From positions 3,430,001 to 3,494,000 of the forward strand of contig NZ_CP031167.1 in NCBI RefSeq assembly GCF_004346925.1: DNA of 64,000 bases, in the 5' to 3' direction. Made by a program: the position numbers and the translations under genes. Shown one piece after another: positions 18,501-27,804 of this stretch (the stretch's first letter is position 1; every line of letters begins with the position of its first letter). The notes under the pieces were generated by a model. The model did no database searches, was not told the origin of the DNA, and saw nothing but the letters and a program-made list of their open reading frames with translations. The DNA comes from Stenotrophomonas sp. ASS1 (GTDB lineage Bacteria > Pseudomonadota > Gammaproteobacteria > Xanthomonadales > Xanthomonadaceae).

Positions 18501-19630
18501 CTGTAGCGCTTGACGCGGGCAAAGCCCGGATCGACCACGTAGCGGATGCGCGGCACCGTCAGCGAGGTTTCCGCCACGTTGGTGGCCAGCACGATGCGCC
18601 GGTTCGGCCCGGGGTTGAACACCCGGTCCTGGTCCTGGTTGGACAGGCGCGCGTACAGCGGCAGCACCTCGGTATTGCGGTACTTGCGGCGTTCCAGCGA
18701 CTGGTGCGCATCGCGGATCTCGCGCTCACCCGGCAGGAAGATCAGCACGTCGCCGCGCGCATCCAGGCGGGTGATTTCGTCGATGGCCGACACGATGGCG
18801 TCATTGACGGTACGTTCGCCCTGGTCTTCGCCCTCGCCTTCCAGCGCGCGATAGCGCACTTCCACCGGGTAGGTGCGGCCTTCGACGCTGATCACCGGCG
18901 CATTGTCGAAATGCTGGGCGAAGCGTTCGGTGTCGATGGTGGCCGAAGTGACGATCAGCTTCAGGTCCGGGCGCTTGCGCAGCAGCTGCTTCAGGTAGCC
19001 CAGCAGGAAGTCGATGTTGAGGCTGCGTTCGTGCGCCTCGTCGACGATGATCGTGTCGTAGTTCGACAACCAGCGGTCACTGGCAATTTCCGCCAGCAGG
19101 ATGCCGTCGGTCATGAACTTGATGCGGGTGTCTTCGCCGACCTTGTCGTTGAAGCGCACCTGGTAACCGACCAGCTGTCCCAGTTCGCTCTGCAGTTCCT
19201 GCGCCACGCGGCTGGCCACCGCACGTGCGGCAATCCGTCGCGGCTGGGTGCAGCCGATCATGCCGGCCTGGCCACGGCCTGCGGCCAGGCACAGTTTCGG
19301 CAGCTGGGTGGTCTTGCCCGAGCCGGTTTCACCAGCGATCACCACGACCTGGTGGTCGCGGATCAGCCCGATGATGGCGTCGGCTTCACGCGCAATCGGC
19401 AGCTGCGGGTCCAGAGTAATGGACGGCTGCTGCTGCGCCCGTGTCATCCGGCGCTGCACCGACGCCTGCAAGGCCTGCTCGAAAGTGGCGGCCAATGCCG
19501 CATCCTGTGGCTTGGCCTGGCAACGCGAGAGCATCCCCAGCAAACGGCCCCGGTCGCGGCTCATGGCGCCGTCGATGGCGGCGCGCTGTTGGCGCAGGCG
19601 GGGCGATGGATTTTTATCGATAGAGTTCAT
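15548..19630 (-). CDS. hrpA: ATP-dependent RNA helicase HrpA
   Basis: This 1360-residue DEAH-box helicase shows Walker A in VVIAGETGSGKTTQLPKLC and the DEAH box in IIVDEAHERSLNIDFLLG. Motif VI is in QRKGRCGRIAEGICYRLY. Helicase-associated and OB-fold domains and a long C-terminal DUF3418-type region follow, matching the 1300-residue HrpA family. HrpA acts on RNA and has been linked to rescue of collided ribosomes. The codon at 19633 is TTG, so I start at the ATG at 19630. It is divergent from dps, with about 86 bases between the starts. Confidence 0.95.
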   Translation of the reverse strand: MNSIDKNPSPRLRQQRAAIDGAMSRDRGRLLGMLSRCQAKPQDAALAATFEQALQASVQRRMTRAQQQPSITLDPQLPIAREADAIIGLIRDHQVVVIAGETGSGKTTQLPKLCLAAGRGQAGMIGCTQPRRIAARAVASRVAQELQSELGQLVGYQVRFNDKVGEDTRIKFMTDGILLAEIASDRWLSNYDTIIVDEAHERSLNIDFLLGYLKQLLRKRPDLKLIVTSATIDTERFAQHFDNAPVISVEGRTYPVEVRYRALEGEGEDQGERTVNDAIVSAIDEITRLDARGDVLIFLPGEREIRDAHQSLERRKYRNTEVLPLYARLSNQDQDRVFNPGPNRRIVLATNVAETSLTVPRIRYVVDPGFARVKRYSPRNKLDRLHIEPISQASANQRKGRCGRIAEGICYRLYAEADFQARPEFTDPEIRRSSLAGVILRMLQLGLGRIEEFPFLEAPDERAVADGWQQLTELGAIDAERRMTTIGKQMARLPVDVKLARMLVAAQAAGCLRPMLVIASFLGIQDPRERPPEARGAADSAHAQFADGRSEFVGVLRLWDAYRQAHEDLTQSKLRDWCGRHFLGFLRMREWRELHRQLRLLCEELGWKEEANEASMAPLLAGSSAPAPARDDAAAVKATRGQLHRAARLAREGKAEAAPAPVPVRAQKEQSPVGGGFSERVRAAAYQTLHRALVAGLPTQIGHRTEKGDFQAPRQRRFLPFPGSALSKRPPPWLLVANLLDTQKVWGMTLATIEPDWVIAELPHLLLRKHFDPHWSRAQGQVLASEQISLFGLVLAPKKPVHYGRIAPGEAHDIFVRQALVTGEINTRASFVADNQKVLEIAREEEAKLRRAGIVADEDWQARWYLDRVPPQIHSAAGLDTWWKGLAPEQRKTLHWSLIDLLPGEGSEQERYPKYLPLGQARLPLHYRFEPGADDDGVTLDVPLHLLNALDPVQLGWLAPGFVADKASALIRSLPKAMRRNYVPAPDFGRAFYEAFPQPSADAITGELARFLSRATGATVTALDFEPGSIEPHLHMNLRLRDEQGKVLATSRDLDALRAKFGGRAGDAFAARAGREMAADGLRTFPATPIPLQVPGEAGVPAYPALLDEGDSVALRIFADRQQALEAHPLGVRRLLEIALAEKVKQARKQLPVGAKTGLLYAAIESQERLRGDLVDAAMNAVLAEGLEDIRDAAAFEQRREHAAKALFGEAMSRLKLAETILALVAELKPMLEAPLMGWARGNLDDMEAQLVGLIHPGFLRDTPADALAQYPRYLKAMILRTERAKRDPPRDQARMLELHPFLEALDVGEQQGLRERPQWQALRWDLEELRVSLFAQELGARTGISAKKLAQRVTALRQA

Positions 19631-19716
19631 CAATCGGTTCGTTCAAAACTTTGAAAGCGACCAGTCATCACGACCGGTTTATTGTGAAGGCCAACGATTC
19701 CACAAGGAGGAACCCC

Positions 19717-20265
19717 ATGGCGAAGACCAAGAGCACGACCAAGGCCAAGACCGGCAAGCAGAAGCTTGCAGCGGCGGCACCGTCGGCGCCGAACATCGAT
19801 ATCGGGATCACCCAGGGCGACCGCAAGAAGATCGCCGACGGTCTGTCGCGCTTCCAGGCCGATGCGTTCACGCTCTACCTGAAAACGCACAACTTCCACT
19901 GGAACGTGACCGGGTCGATGTTCAACTCGCTGCACACCATGTTCGAGACGCAGTACACCGAGCAGTGGGCGGCACTGGACGACGTGGCCGAGCGCATCCG
20001 CGCGCTGGGCTTCAATGCCCCGGGCTCCTACCGGGAATTCGCTGCGCTGACCTCGATCGCCGAGGAACCGGGCCTGACCGACAGTGCGGACTGGCGTGAA
20101 ATGGTACGCCAGTTGGTGGTCGCCAACGAAGCGGTCTGCCGTACGGCACGTGAAGTGCTGGACGTGGCGGCCAAGGGTGACGACGCCCCGACCGAGGATC
20201 TGATGACCCAGCGCCTGCAGACCCACGAGAAGTACGCCTGGATGCTGCGCTCGCTGCTCCAGTAA
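19717..20265 (+). CDS. dps: Dps-family DNA-binding ferritin
   Basis: The 182-residue protein has a Lys/Ala-rich N-terminal tail (KTKSTTKAKTGKQKLAAAA) suited to DNA binding. It is followed by the Dps core, with the ferroxidase residues in KTHNFHWNVTG and ALDDVAERIRALG. Dps dodecamers oxidise and store iron and protect DNA from peroxide. The ATG at 19717 follows an AAGGAGG ribosome site at 19704-19710. The tail is longer than in E. coli Dps. Expression is likely tied to oxidative stress or stationary phase, as in the family, but no operator was identified. Confidence 0.95.
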   Translation: MAKTKSTTKAKTGKQKLAAAAPSAPNIDIGITQGDRKKIADGLSRFQADAFTLYLKTHNFHWNVTGSMFNSLHTMFETQYTEQWAALDDVAERIRALGFNAPGSYREFAALTSIAEEPGLTDSADWREMVRQLVVANEAVCRTAREVLDVAAKGDDAPTEDLMTQRLQTHEKYAWMLRSLLQ

Positions 20266-20280
20266 GGATTGAGGGGGGGG

Positions 20281-20672
20281 GCAGGGCTTGCAGCCCTGCA
20301 CCCGCCGAATCAACGTCAACATCAACGTCAAAAGCTGGTTTCCTGTGGGTAGGCGGGGTGGGTCCGCTCTGGTAGGTGTCGACCTTGGTCGACGCGGATG
20401 AATTCATTCGATATCTGACAGATGTGTCGACCAAGGTCGACACCTACCAACAGCCGCGTGAACCTGTCGAGGGCGGGGCGGTGTCGGATTGCGGGGTGTC
20501 AGCCGCATGGATGCGGCTGCCAAGCCTACAGGGACGTACTTGCGGCGTCCCCGCAATCCGACACCGCCCCGCCAACCCACGGATCACCCCAGAGCCGGCT
20601 GTTGCCTTTGACGTTGCTCTGGCTTGAAGGCTTCTGCAGGTGCAGGGCGCAGCCCTGCCGAGACACCCCCGC
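20281..20672. repeat. Composite intergenic palindrome element, site C (inverted dimer)
   Basis: The gap 20266-20689 contains no gene. It begins with hairpin gcagggcttgcagccctgc (20281-20299), ACCCGC and a phased CAACGTCAACATC tract. A truncated arm ends at a GTAGGTGTCGACC palindrome (20372-20395), with a second inverted copy at 20424-20447. An inverted unit follows with perfect 25-nt arms 20472-20496 and 20549-20573, inner hairpin AGCCGCATGGATGCGGCT and the reversed conserved strand ending ttgcggcgt. The far end repeats the phased tract and the hairpin (20642-20658) in reverse, so both outer ends are the same sequence in opposite orientation. Confidence 0.88.
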
Positions 20673-20689
20673 CGGGGTAAACTAGCCGG

Positions 20690-22495
<1,806 letters not shown>

Positions 22496-22580
22496 CGGCT
22501 CTACATTGGTGCTGGTCCAACCTTGAACCGGCCATTCAGCCGGAAGTGCATCCGCGCCCGCTTGCAGCTAGATTAGCGTC

Positions 22581-22964
22581 ATGTCCCTGGCCTCGACCCT
22601 GCTCCGTGTCGTGCTCATGCTCAGCCTGTTGCTCAACGGGCTGAACGCGGCCATGGCCAGCGGTCACGAGGAAATGGGCCGGATGGCCCACGCCGCAGCC
22701 GCTGCCGTTGATGGCGGCACCGCCGACTGCCACCACCACGCCGGCATGCAGGCCGACGAGGCTCCGCAGGCCAAGGCCCCCGCCCACGACGCCCACTGCC
22801 AGATCAAGGACTGCGTGCGCAGCTGCGCCCAGCACCCGCTTCTGGTGGTGCAGCCGTTGCCGTTCATGGCCGGTCCGACGTTATCGCTGGCCCCGCAGCC
22901 GATGCCGGCCACTGGCCGTCCGGCGCCGCCGCTGCCGCCGATTTCGCGTCCTCCCATCGGCTGA
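22581..22964 (+). CDS. copL: CopL-family metal-binding regulatory protein
   Basis: The 127-residue protein has an N-terminal hydrophobic segment (LLRVVLMLSLLLNGLNAAMA) and then a His/Cys/Met-rich region with DCHHHAGM and DAHCQIKDCVRSCAQH. The C-terminus is Pro-rich. CopL lies immediately upstream of copAB in Xanthomonas and Stenotrophomonas and is required for copper-inducible expression of those genes. Position, size and metal-ligand content all match. It starts 76 bases upstream of the copA start region and runs in the same direction. Confidence 0.9.
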   Translation: MSLASTLLRVVLMLSLLLNGLNAAMASGHEEMGRMAHAAAAAVDGGTADCHHHAGMQADEAPQAKAPAHDAHCQIKDCVRSCAQHPLLVVQPLPFMAGPTLSLAPQPMPATGRPAPPLPPISRPPIG

Positions 22965-23039
22965 TTCCACACGCACCGTGCGCCCTGCGCACCGCAGCCG
23001 GCCGCCTGCCGGCGTCTTTACGTGTCTGGAGTCACCACC

Positions 23040-24851
23040 ATGAATACCCGCATTCCCCCCGGTCCGGGCGCTGTGCCCATGCCGTCGCGCCGCCTGTTCG
23101 TGCAGGGCCTGGCCGCCGGCGGCGTGGTTGCCGGCATCGCCGCTGTCGGCGTGCCGCAGCGCGCGCTCGCCGCCGCCACGGCCGCCCCACGGCTGGCCGG
23201 CGCCCCCGCCGTGCTCAGCGACACCCGCATCGAACTGGCCATCGGCGAATCGCTCGCCAATTTCACCGGACGCACCCGCCCGGCGATCACCGTCAACGGC
23301 TCGCTGCCGGCACCGATCCTGCGCTGGCGCGAAGGCCAGACCGTGGATCTGTTCGTGCGCAATACGCTGGAACGCCATCCGACCTCGATCCACTGGCACG
23401 GCATCCTGCTGCCGGCCAACATGGACGGCGTGCCCGGCCTGAGCTTCAACGGCATCGGCCCCGGCGAGACCTACCACTACCACTTCGAGCTGAAGCAGTC
23501 GGGCACCTACTGGTACCACAGCCACTCCATGTTCCAGGAGCAGGCTGGTCTGTACGGCGCGCTGATCATCGACCCGGCCGAACCGGCGCCGTACCACCAC
23601 GACCGCGAGCACGTGATCATGCTGTCGGACTGGACTGACATGGACCCGGGCGCGCTGTTCCGCCGCATGAAGAAGCTGGCCGAGCACGACAACTACTACA
23701 AGCGCACCCTGCCCGACTTCCTGCGCGACGCGAAACGCGACGGCTGGTCGGCGGCGCTGTCCGACCGTGGCATGTGGGGCCGGATGCGGATGACGCCCAC
23801 TGATATCTCCGATATCAACGCGCACACCTATACCTACCTGATGAACGGCACCGCCCCGGCCGGCAACTGGACCGGCCTGTTCCGCAGCGGCGAGAAGGTG
23901 CTGCTGCGCTTCATCAATGGCGGGTCGATGACCTACTTCGACGTACGCATTCCTGGCCTGAAGATGACCGTGGTCGCTGCCGACGGCCAGTACATCCACC
24001 CGGTGAGCATTGATGAGTTCCGCATCGCCCCGGCCGAAACCTACGATGTGATCGTCGAACCGAGCGGCCAGGACGCCTTCACCATCTTCTGCCAGGACAT
24101 GGGCCGCACCGGCTACGCCGCCGGAACACTGGCGGTTCGCCATGGCCTGCTGGCACCGATTCCCGCGCGCGACCCACGTCCGTTGCTGACGATGAGCGAC
24201 ATGGGTCACGACATGGGCAGTGGTGGCCACGGCGGTCACGACATGGCCGCGATGAAGAGCATGGAAGGTGGCTGCGGCGCCAGCATGGGCCACGGCGCGC
24301 ACGGCGGCGGCGATGCCGCCAGCAAGGCACCGAAGCACCCCGCCAGCGAACGCAACAACCCGCTGGTGGACATGCAGAGCTCGGCCTCCGAACCGAAGCT
24401 GGACGACCCCGGCATCGGCCTGCGCGATAACGGCCGCCAGGTGCTGACCTACGGTGCGATGCGCAGCCTGTTCGAAGACCCGGATGGCCGCGAGCCGAAC
24501 CGCGAGATCGAACTGCACCTGACCGGACACATGGAGAAGTTCTCCTGGTCGTTCGATGGCATCCCGTTTGCCAGCGCCGAACCACTGCGGCTGAACTACG
24601 GCGAGCGCATGCGCATCGTGCTGGTCAACGACACCATGATGCAGCACCCGATCCACCTGCACGGCGTGTGGAGCGATCTGGAAAACGCACAGGGCGAGTT
24701 CCAGCTGCGCAAGCACACCATCGACATGCCGCCGGGCACCCGCCGCAGCTATCGCGTGCGCGCCGATGCACTCGGCCGCTGGGCCTACCACTGCCATCTG
24801 CTGTACCACATGGAAGCGGGCATGATGCGCGAAGTGAGGATCGAAGAATGA
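23040..24851 (+). CDS. copA: Copper resistance multicopper oxidase CopA
   Basis: This 603-residue periplasmic oxidase has a twin-arginine signal (SRRLFVQGLAAGG). Multicopper ligands are visible in SIHWHGILLP, YWYHSHSMFQEQ, HPIHLHGVW and the C-terminal YHCHLLYHMEAGMM. A Met/His-rich insert (SDMGHDMGSGGHGGHDMAAM) near residue 390 is typical of CopA/PcoA and binds extra copper. It oxidises Cu(I) in the periplasm. Its stop overlaps the copB ATG (ATGA at 24848-24851). I start at 23040, but the in-frame ATG directly before PSRRLF is an alternative. Confidence 0.96.
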   Translation: MNTRIPPGPGAVPMPSRRLFVQGLAAGGVVAGIAAVGVPQRALAAATAAPRLAGAPAVLSDTRIELAIGESLANFTGRTRPAITVNGSLPAPILRWREGQTVDLFVRNTLERHPTSIHWHGILLPANMDGVPGLSFNGIGPGETYHYHFELKQSGTYWYHSHSMFQEQAGLYGALIIDPAEPAPYHHDREHVIMLSDWTDMDPGALFRRMKKLAEHDNYYKRTLPDFLRDAKRDGWSAALSDRGMWGRMRMTPTDISDINAHTYTYLMNGTAPAGNWTGLFRSGEKVLLRFINGGSMTYFDVRIPGLKMTVVAADGQYIHPVSIDEFRIAPAETYDVIVEPSGQDAFTIFCQDMGRTGYAAGTLAVRHGLLAPIPARDPRPLLTMSDMGHDMGSGGHGGHDMAAMKSMEGGCGASMGHGAHGGGDAASKAPKHPASERNNPLVDMQSSASEPKLDDPGIGLRDNGRQVLTYGAMRSLFEDPDGREPNREIELHLTGHMEKFSWSFDGIPFASAEPLRLNYGERMRIVLVNDTMMQHPIHLHGVWSDLENAQGEFQLRKHTIDMPPGTRRSYRVRADALGRWAYHCHLLYHMEAGMMREVRIEE

Positions 24852-25858
24852 GCCGCTCACTGCTTTCCCCCAGCCTGCTGGCCCTGGGCCTGGCCGCTGC
24901 ATTGCCCGTGTTCGCGCAGTCGCACGCTGGTCACGACATGGCCGCGATGGATCCGCCCGCGAAGACCGTGAAGGCACCGGTCGAACCGGTCGATCATTCG
25001 AAGATGGATCATTCGAAGATGGATTCGGGCGCGATGGACCACTCAGCCATGGATCACTCGAAGATGGACCATGGCGCGAGGCAGCCGGCGACGATGGACC
25101 ATTCCACGATGGACCACGCCGCGATGGACCACGGATCGCCTGCACCGACCGAGCCGCGCGAACCCATCCCGGTGCCGACCGACGCCGACCGCGCCGCGGC
25201 CTTCCCGCCCATCGCCCACGGTGCGATGGAGCATGCGCCAGAGATCAACAGCCTGCTGCTGATCGACCGTCTGGAACATTGGGATGGAAAGAGCAGCAAT
25301 GGCCAGGCCTGGGAGGCCACTGGCTGGATCGGCGGCAACATCAACCGCCTGTGGTTGCGCACCGATGGCGAACGCAGCCGTGGCCGCACCGAATCGTCGT
25401 CGCTGGAAGCGCTTTATGGCCGAAGCGTGTCGCCGTGGTGGGACGTGCTGGTCGGCGTGCGCCAGGACTTCCGCCCGGCCGACTCGCGCACCTGGGCGGC
25501 CGTCGGCATCCAGGGCCTGGCGCCGTACAAGTTCGAGAGCTCGGCCACGCTGTACATGGGCTCCGGCGGCCAGGTGCTGGCCAAGGCCGAGGTCGAGTAC
25601 GACGTGCTGCTGACCAACCGCCTGATCCTGCAGCCGCTGCTGGAAGCCACCGTCGCGGCCAAGGACGAAAAGGAGTACGGCATCGGCCGTGGCCTGAACA
25701 AGGTCGAAGCCGGGCTGCGACTGCGCTATGAGTTCAGCCGCCGCTTCGCGCCCTACATCGGCATCAGCCACGAACGCACGTTTGGTGACACCGCCGACTA
25801 CGCCGGTGACCACGCACGCGACACACGCTGGGTGGCCGGCGTACGCATGTGGTTCTGA
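24848..25858 (+). CDS. copB: Copper resistance outer-membrane protein CopB
   Basis: This 336-residue precursor has a Sec signal (LLALGLAAALPVFAQ). A striking low-complexity region of MDHSKMDH-type repeats (about residues 50-95, nt 25000-25130) offers many Met/His copper ligands. The C-terminal two thirds, from HAPEINSLLLIDRLEHWDG to the terminal Phe of VAGVRMWF, are the CopB/PcoB beta-barrel domain. It acts with CopA in copper resistance at the outer membrane. Translational coupling to copA is evident. No copCD genes follow, which is the usual Xanthomonas arrangement. Confidence 0.95.
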   Translation: MSRSLLSPSLLALGLAAALPVFAQSHAGHDMAAMDPPAKTVKAPVEPVDHSKMDHSKMDSGAMDHSAMDHSKMDHGARQPATMDHSTMDHAAMDHGSPAPTEPREPIPVPTDADRAAAFPPIAHGAMEHAPEINSLLLIDRLEHWDGKSSNGQAWEATGWIGGNINRLWLRTDGERSRGRTESSSLEALYGRSVSPWWDVLVGVRQDFRPADSRTWAAVGIQGLAPYKFESSATLYMGSGGQVLAKAEVEYDVLLTNRLILQPLLEATVAAKDEKEYGIGRGLNKVEAGLRLRYEFSRRFAPYIGISHERTFGDTADYAGDHARDTRWVAGVRMWF

Positions 25859-25939
25859 GCAGCAGTTCGTGAGCAATGGCCAGCCCCGGCAGCCGCCGGG
25901 GCCGGCTACACTGCGCCACGTTCCAATGCAGGCACCGCC

Positions 25940-26452
25940 ATGTCGTTGCAGATCCGCCGCGCCACCCTTGCCGACGTCGACGCGCTGTCGGCCATCGCGA
26001 TTGCCACCTACAACGAAACCTGGGGCGATTCCTATCCGCCGCAGGAGCTGCACGATTTCCTGCAGGCGCACTACAGCAGCGAGCCGCAGCGCATCGAACT
26101 GTCCGATCCACGCAGTGCCATCTGGCTGTTGATGGACGGTGACGCCGTGGTCGGCTATCTGGCCGCCGGTGCCAACACCCTGCCGCACACGGATGCACGC
26201 GAGGGCGACATCGAACTGAAGCGGTTCTACATCCTGGCCACACACCAGAACGGCGGCCACGGTGCACGCCTGATGGACGCGTTCATGGCCTGGCTGGACC
26301 AGCCGCAGCGCCGCACCCTGTGGGTGGGCGTGTGGGAAGAGAATTTCGGCGCACAGCGCTTCTATGCGCGTTACGGCTGCAGCAAGGTTGGCGAGTACGA
26401 CTTCATCGTCGGCGACACCCACGACCGCGAGTTCATCCTGCGGCGGCCGTGA
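25940..26452 (+). CDS. GNAT-family N-acetyltransferase
   Basis: The 170-residue protein shows the GNAT fold. The N-terminal strand is IRRATLADVDALSAIA, the acetyl-CoA loop is HQNGGHGARLMDAFMAWL, and the conserved NFGAQRFYARYG motif lies near the C-terminus. The acceptor is unknown. It closely resembles the second acetyltransferase of this window (47719-48240): both have YPPQ-L--FL, LPH-D---GD-ELKR and W-ENFGAQRFYARYG. They look like paralogues. It follows copB by 81 bases but need not belong to the copper operon. Confidence 0.88.
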   Translation: MSLQIRRATLADVDALSAIAIATYNETWGDSYPPQELHDFLQAHYSSEPQRIELSDPRSAIWLLMDGDAVVGYLAAGANTLPHTDAREGDIELKRFYILATHQNGGHGARLMDAFMAWLDQPQRRTLWVGVWEENFGAQRFYARYGCSKVGEYDFIVGDTHDREFILRRP

Positions 26453-26465
26453 TCACGCGCTCCAT

Positions 26466-26488
26466 GTAGAGTCGAGCCATGCTCGACT
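26466..26488 (+). repeat. SMAG-type GTAG palindrome
   Basis: GTAGAGTCGAGCCATGCTCG and onward forms a short stem-loop with a GTAG head, downstream of the GNAT gene. It is intact and lies 12 bases before the copy interrupted by the IS110 element. Confidence 0.85.
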
Positions 26489-26499
26489 GCACCTGATCC

Positions 26500-26510
26500 G
26501 TAGAGTCGAG
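26500..26510 (+). repeat. Left half of SMAG palindrome split by IS110
   Basis: GTAGAGTCGAG stops abruptly at 26510. The missing half, CTTGCTCGACT, is found at 27750-27760 beyond the insertion. Joining the two restores a 22-nt SMAG palindrome. AG lies just inside both junctions (26509-26510 and 27748-27749). Confidence 0.8.
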
Positions 26511-26525
26511 ATCCTATGTTCGTGG

Positions 26526-27488
26526 TCAAGCCTGCTGGAAGCAGGCTTGACCCACCTTCAGCATGGCCGGATCGAAGTCCCGGCCGCTTTTGAAGACACC
26601 CCAGGCGATCCTGGCCAGCTTTCTGGCCAGGATGTTGAAGACGGCGGTGCTGGGGTGACCGCGTTTTGACAGCTCGTCGTAGAGCGGTTGCCCCCGACGA
26701 CACCGCTTGAGCCCCATGGCGGCCATGTAGAGCATCTGGCGCAGCACTGGCGCGCCCTGTTTGGACAGCCGACGCCGTCCCGTTCTTCCGCCAGACTCGT
26801 TGGGCCGGGGATCCAGGCCGGTGCAGGCGATCCACGCGTTGGCGTTGGCCAACGGCCAGCGCGTCATGTAGTAGATCAGGTGAGCGGCGACAGCGGGGCC
26901 GATACCAGGGATGGTCAACAGGCGCTTGTAGAGCGTGCCATGCTCTCCATCGCGACCCAAGCGCTGCAGTTCGCTTTCCAGCTCGGACAGCGTCCCAGCC
27001 AGAGCGCAGAACAGATCTGACAGCTCCCCGGGGGCACTTTTGCTTACCCCGAAGGATTGCTCCAGGCGCGCGCGTGTCTTTACCAGCGTCTGCCGCTTGC
27101 GCAGCAAATCGTGCATCTGCTGCTGCTCATCGGTACGCGGTACGTATTCACGCAGGCGATCGTTCTCCTTCTTCACGTATCGGGCGATCGCTTCGGCGTC
27201 CATGGCGTCCGTCTTGCCACGCGAGCCCGTCGCCCGGCCGTAGTGCTTGATCAGACGTGGATTGATCACATAGACAACGTGGCCTGCCTGGCCAGCCATC
27301 CGAGCCAACAACTCGTAGTACCGCCCCGTCGCCTCCATGCCAATCCGGCATCGCTGGGGCAAGGTGTTGAGCCACTGGGCTATGCCGGCCCGGGTGTTGG
27401 CGATCCTGTCGCCGGCCTTGCGGTCGGCCACTGCCGGTACGAACTCCTTGGAGTCCACGTCCACGCCAATATCGAGAGAATCAGACAT
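26526..27488 (-). CDS. IS110-family transposase (DEDD recombinase)
   Basis: The 320-residue protein has an N-terminal RuvC-like DEDD domain: GVDVDSKEF at the start, GMEATGRYY near residue 50, and KTDAMDAEAIARY near residue 95. The C-terminal Transposase_20 domain begins LLTIPGIGPAVAAHL and includes RLSKQGAPVLRQMLY, which carries the catalytic Ser region. IS110 enzymes recombine through a CT core guided by a bridge RNA encoded in the element's non-coding end. Length is normal for the family and the frame is uninterrupted. Confidence 0.96.
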   Translation of the reverse strand: MSDSLDIGVDVDSKEFVPAVADRKAGDRIANTRAGIAQWLNTLPQRCRIGMEATGRYYELLARMAGQAGHVVYVINPRLIKHYGRATGSRGKTDAMDAEAIARYVKKENDRLREYVPRTDEQQQMHDLLRKRQTLVKTRARLEQSFGVSKSAPGELSDLFCALAGTLSELESELQRLGRDGEHGTLYKRLLTIPGIGPAVAAHLIYYMTRWPLANANAWIACTGLDPRPNESGGRTGRRRLSKQGAPVLRQMLYMAAMGLKRCRRGQPLYDELSKRGHPSTAVFNILARKLARIAWGVFKSGRDFDPAMLKVGQACFQQA

Positions 27489-27747
27489 TTGTACGGCTCC
27501 CAGCTATCTTTAAGGGGCTGGGGTGGTACCGCACCGACGTTAGCTTGCCTACATCGACGATCCCCTTTGGGGGCCGTACGATCCTTTATCGACGTTCCCC
27601 TTTGGGGGCCGTACGATCCTTTATCGACGTTCGTGTGCGGGATGGGGATCGCTCGACTCGTCTGTCGGCTAGTATCCGCAGATGCATGCTTGACGGTCCC
27701 TCCACCCTGGCTCCTACATACCGCGTAGGAGCCGGGAGGAACATACA
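27489..27747 (-). ncRNA. Candidate bridge RNA region of the IS110 element
   Basis: IS110-group elements encode a guide (bridge) RNA between the left end and the transposase start, which is this interval read on the minus strand. Visible structure includes a 9-bp hairpin (arms 27709-27717 and 27725-27733) close to the end. There are two tandem 35-bp copies (27562-27596 and 27597-27631), each with a CCCC-GGGG hairpin. Short segments match the target: agcttgc at 27542-27548 equals the right flank across the core, and ctcgactc at 27652-27659 is complementary to the left flank. The RNA ends are not defined. Confidence 0.5.
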
Positions 27748-27749
27748 AG

Positions 27750-27798
27750 CTTGCTCGACTATTGGTAACAAGAGCCAGTCGAGCAAGCTCGACTCTAC
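27750..27798. repeat. Right half of split SMAG and its inverted partner
   Basis: CTTGCTCGACT (27750-27760) completes the palindrome begun at 26500. An inverted full copy lies at 27777-27798 (ending GACTCTAC). Before insertion this was a head-to-head SMAG pair. Confidence 0.8.
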
Positions 27799-27804
27799 AA
27801 CGCC

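Larger units (their letters stand above)
26511..27749 (-). mobile_element. IS110-family insertion sequence within a SMAG repeat
   Basis: The element is about 1239 bp and carries one transposase gene and a ~260-bp non-coding end upstream of it. Its edges are read from the split SMAG palindrome. There are no terminal inverted repeats, as expected for IS110. In transposase orientation the core dinucleotide is CT at both ends. Insertion into palindromic REP-like repeats is well known for IS110 relatives such as IS621 and ISPpu10. The transposase frame is complete, so the copy may be active. Confidence 0.85.

Noticed and set aside
18005..19654. Plus-strand open frame of 549 codons opposite hrpA
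   Set aside because: hrpA has intact helicase motifs in this interval. The opposite frame shows no signal, domain or ribosome site.
22500..22575. MerR/CueR-type operator upstream of copL
   Set aside because: Only half of a dyad (accttgaaccgg) is visible, so a copper-responsive operator cannot be supported from sequence alone.
26461..27800. CRISPR-like spacing of short repeats near 26.5 and 27.8 kb
   Set aside because: These are SMAG palindromes and IS110 tandem copies, with no regular spacers and no cas genes in the window.
27600..27800. Possible prophage or integron attachment site beside tRNA-Lys and IS110
   Set aside because: tRNA-Lys is almost 5 kb away, has no duplicated 3' end nearby, and no integrase gene is present.
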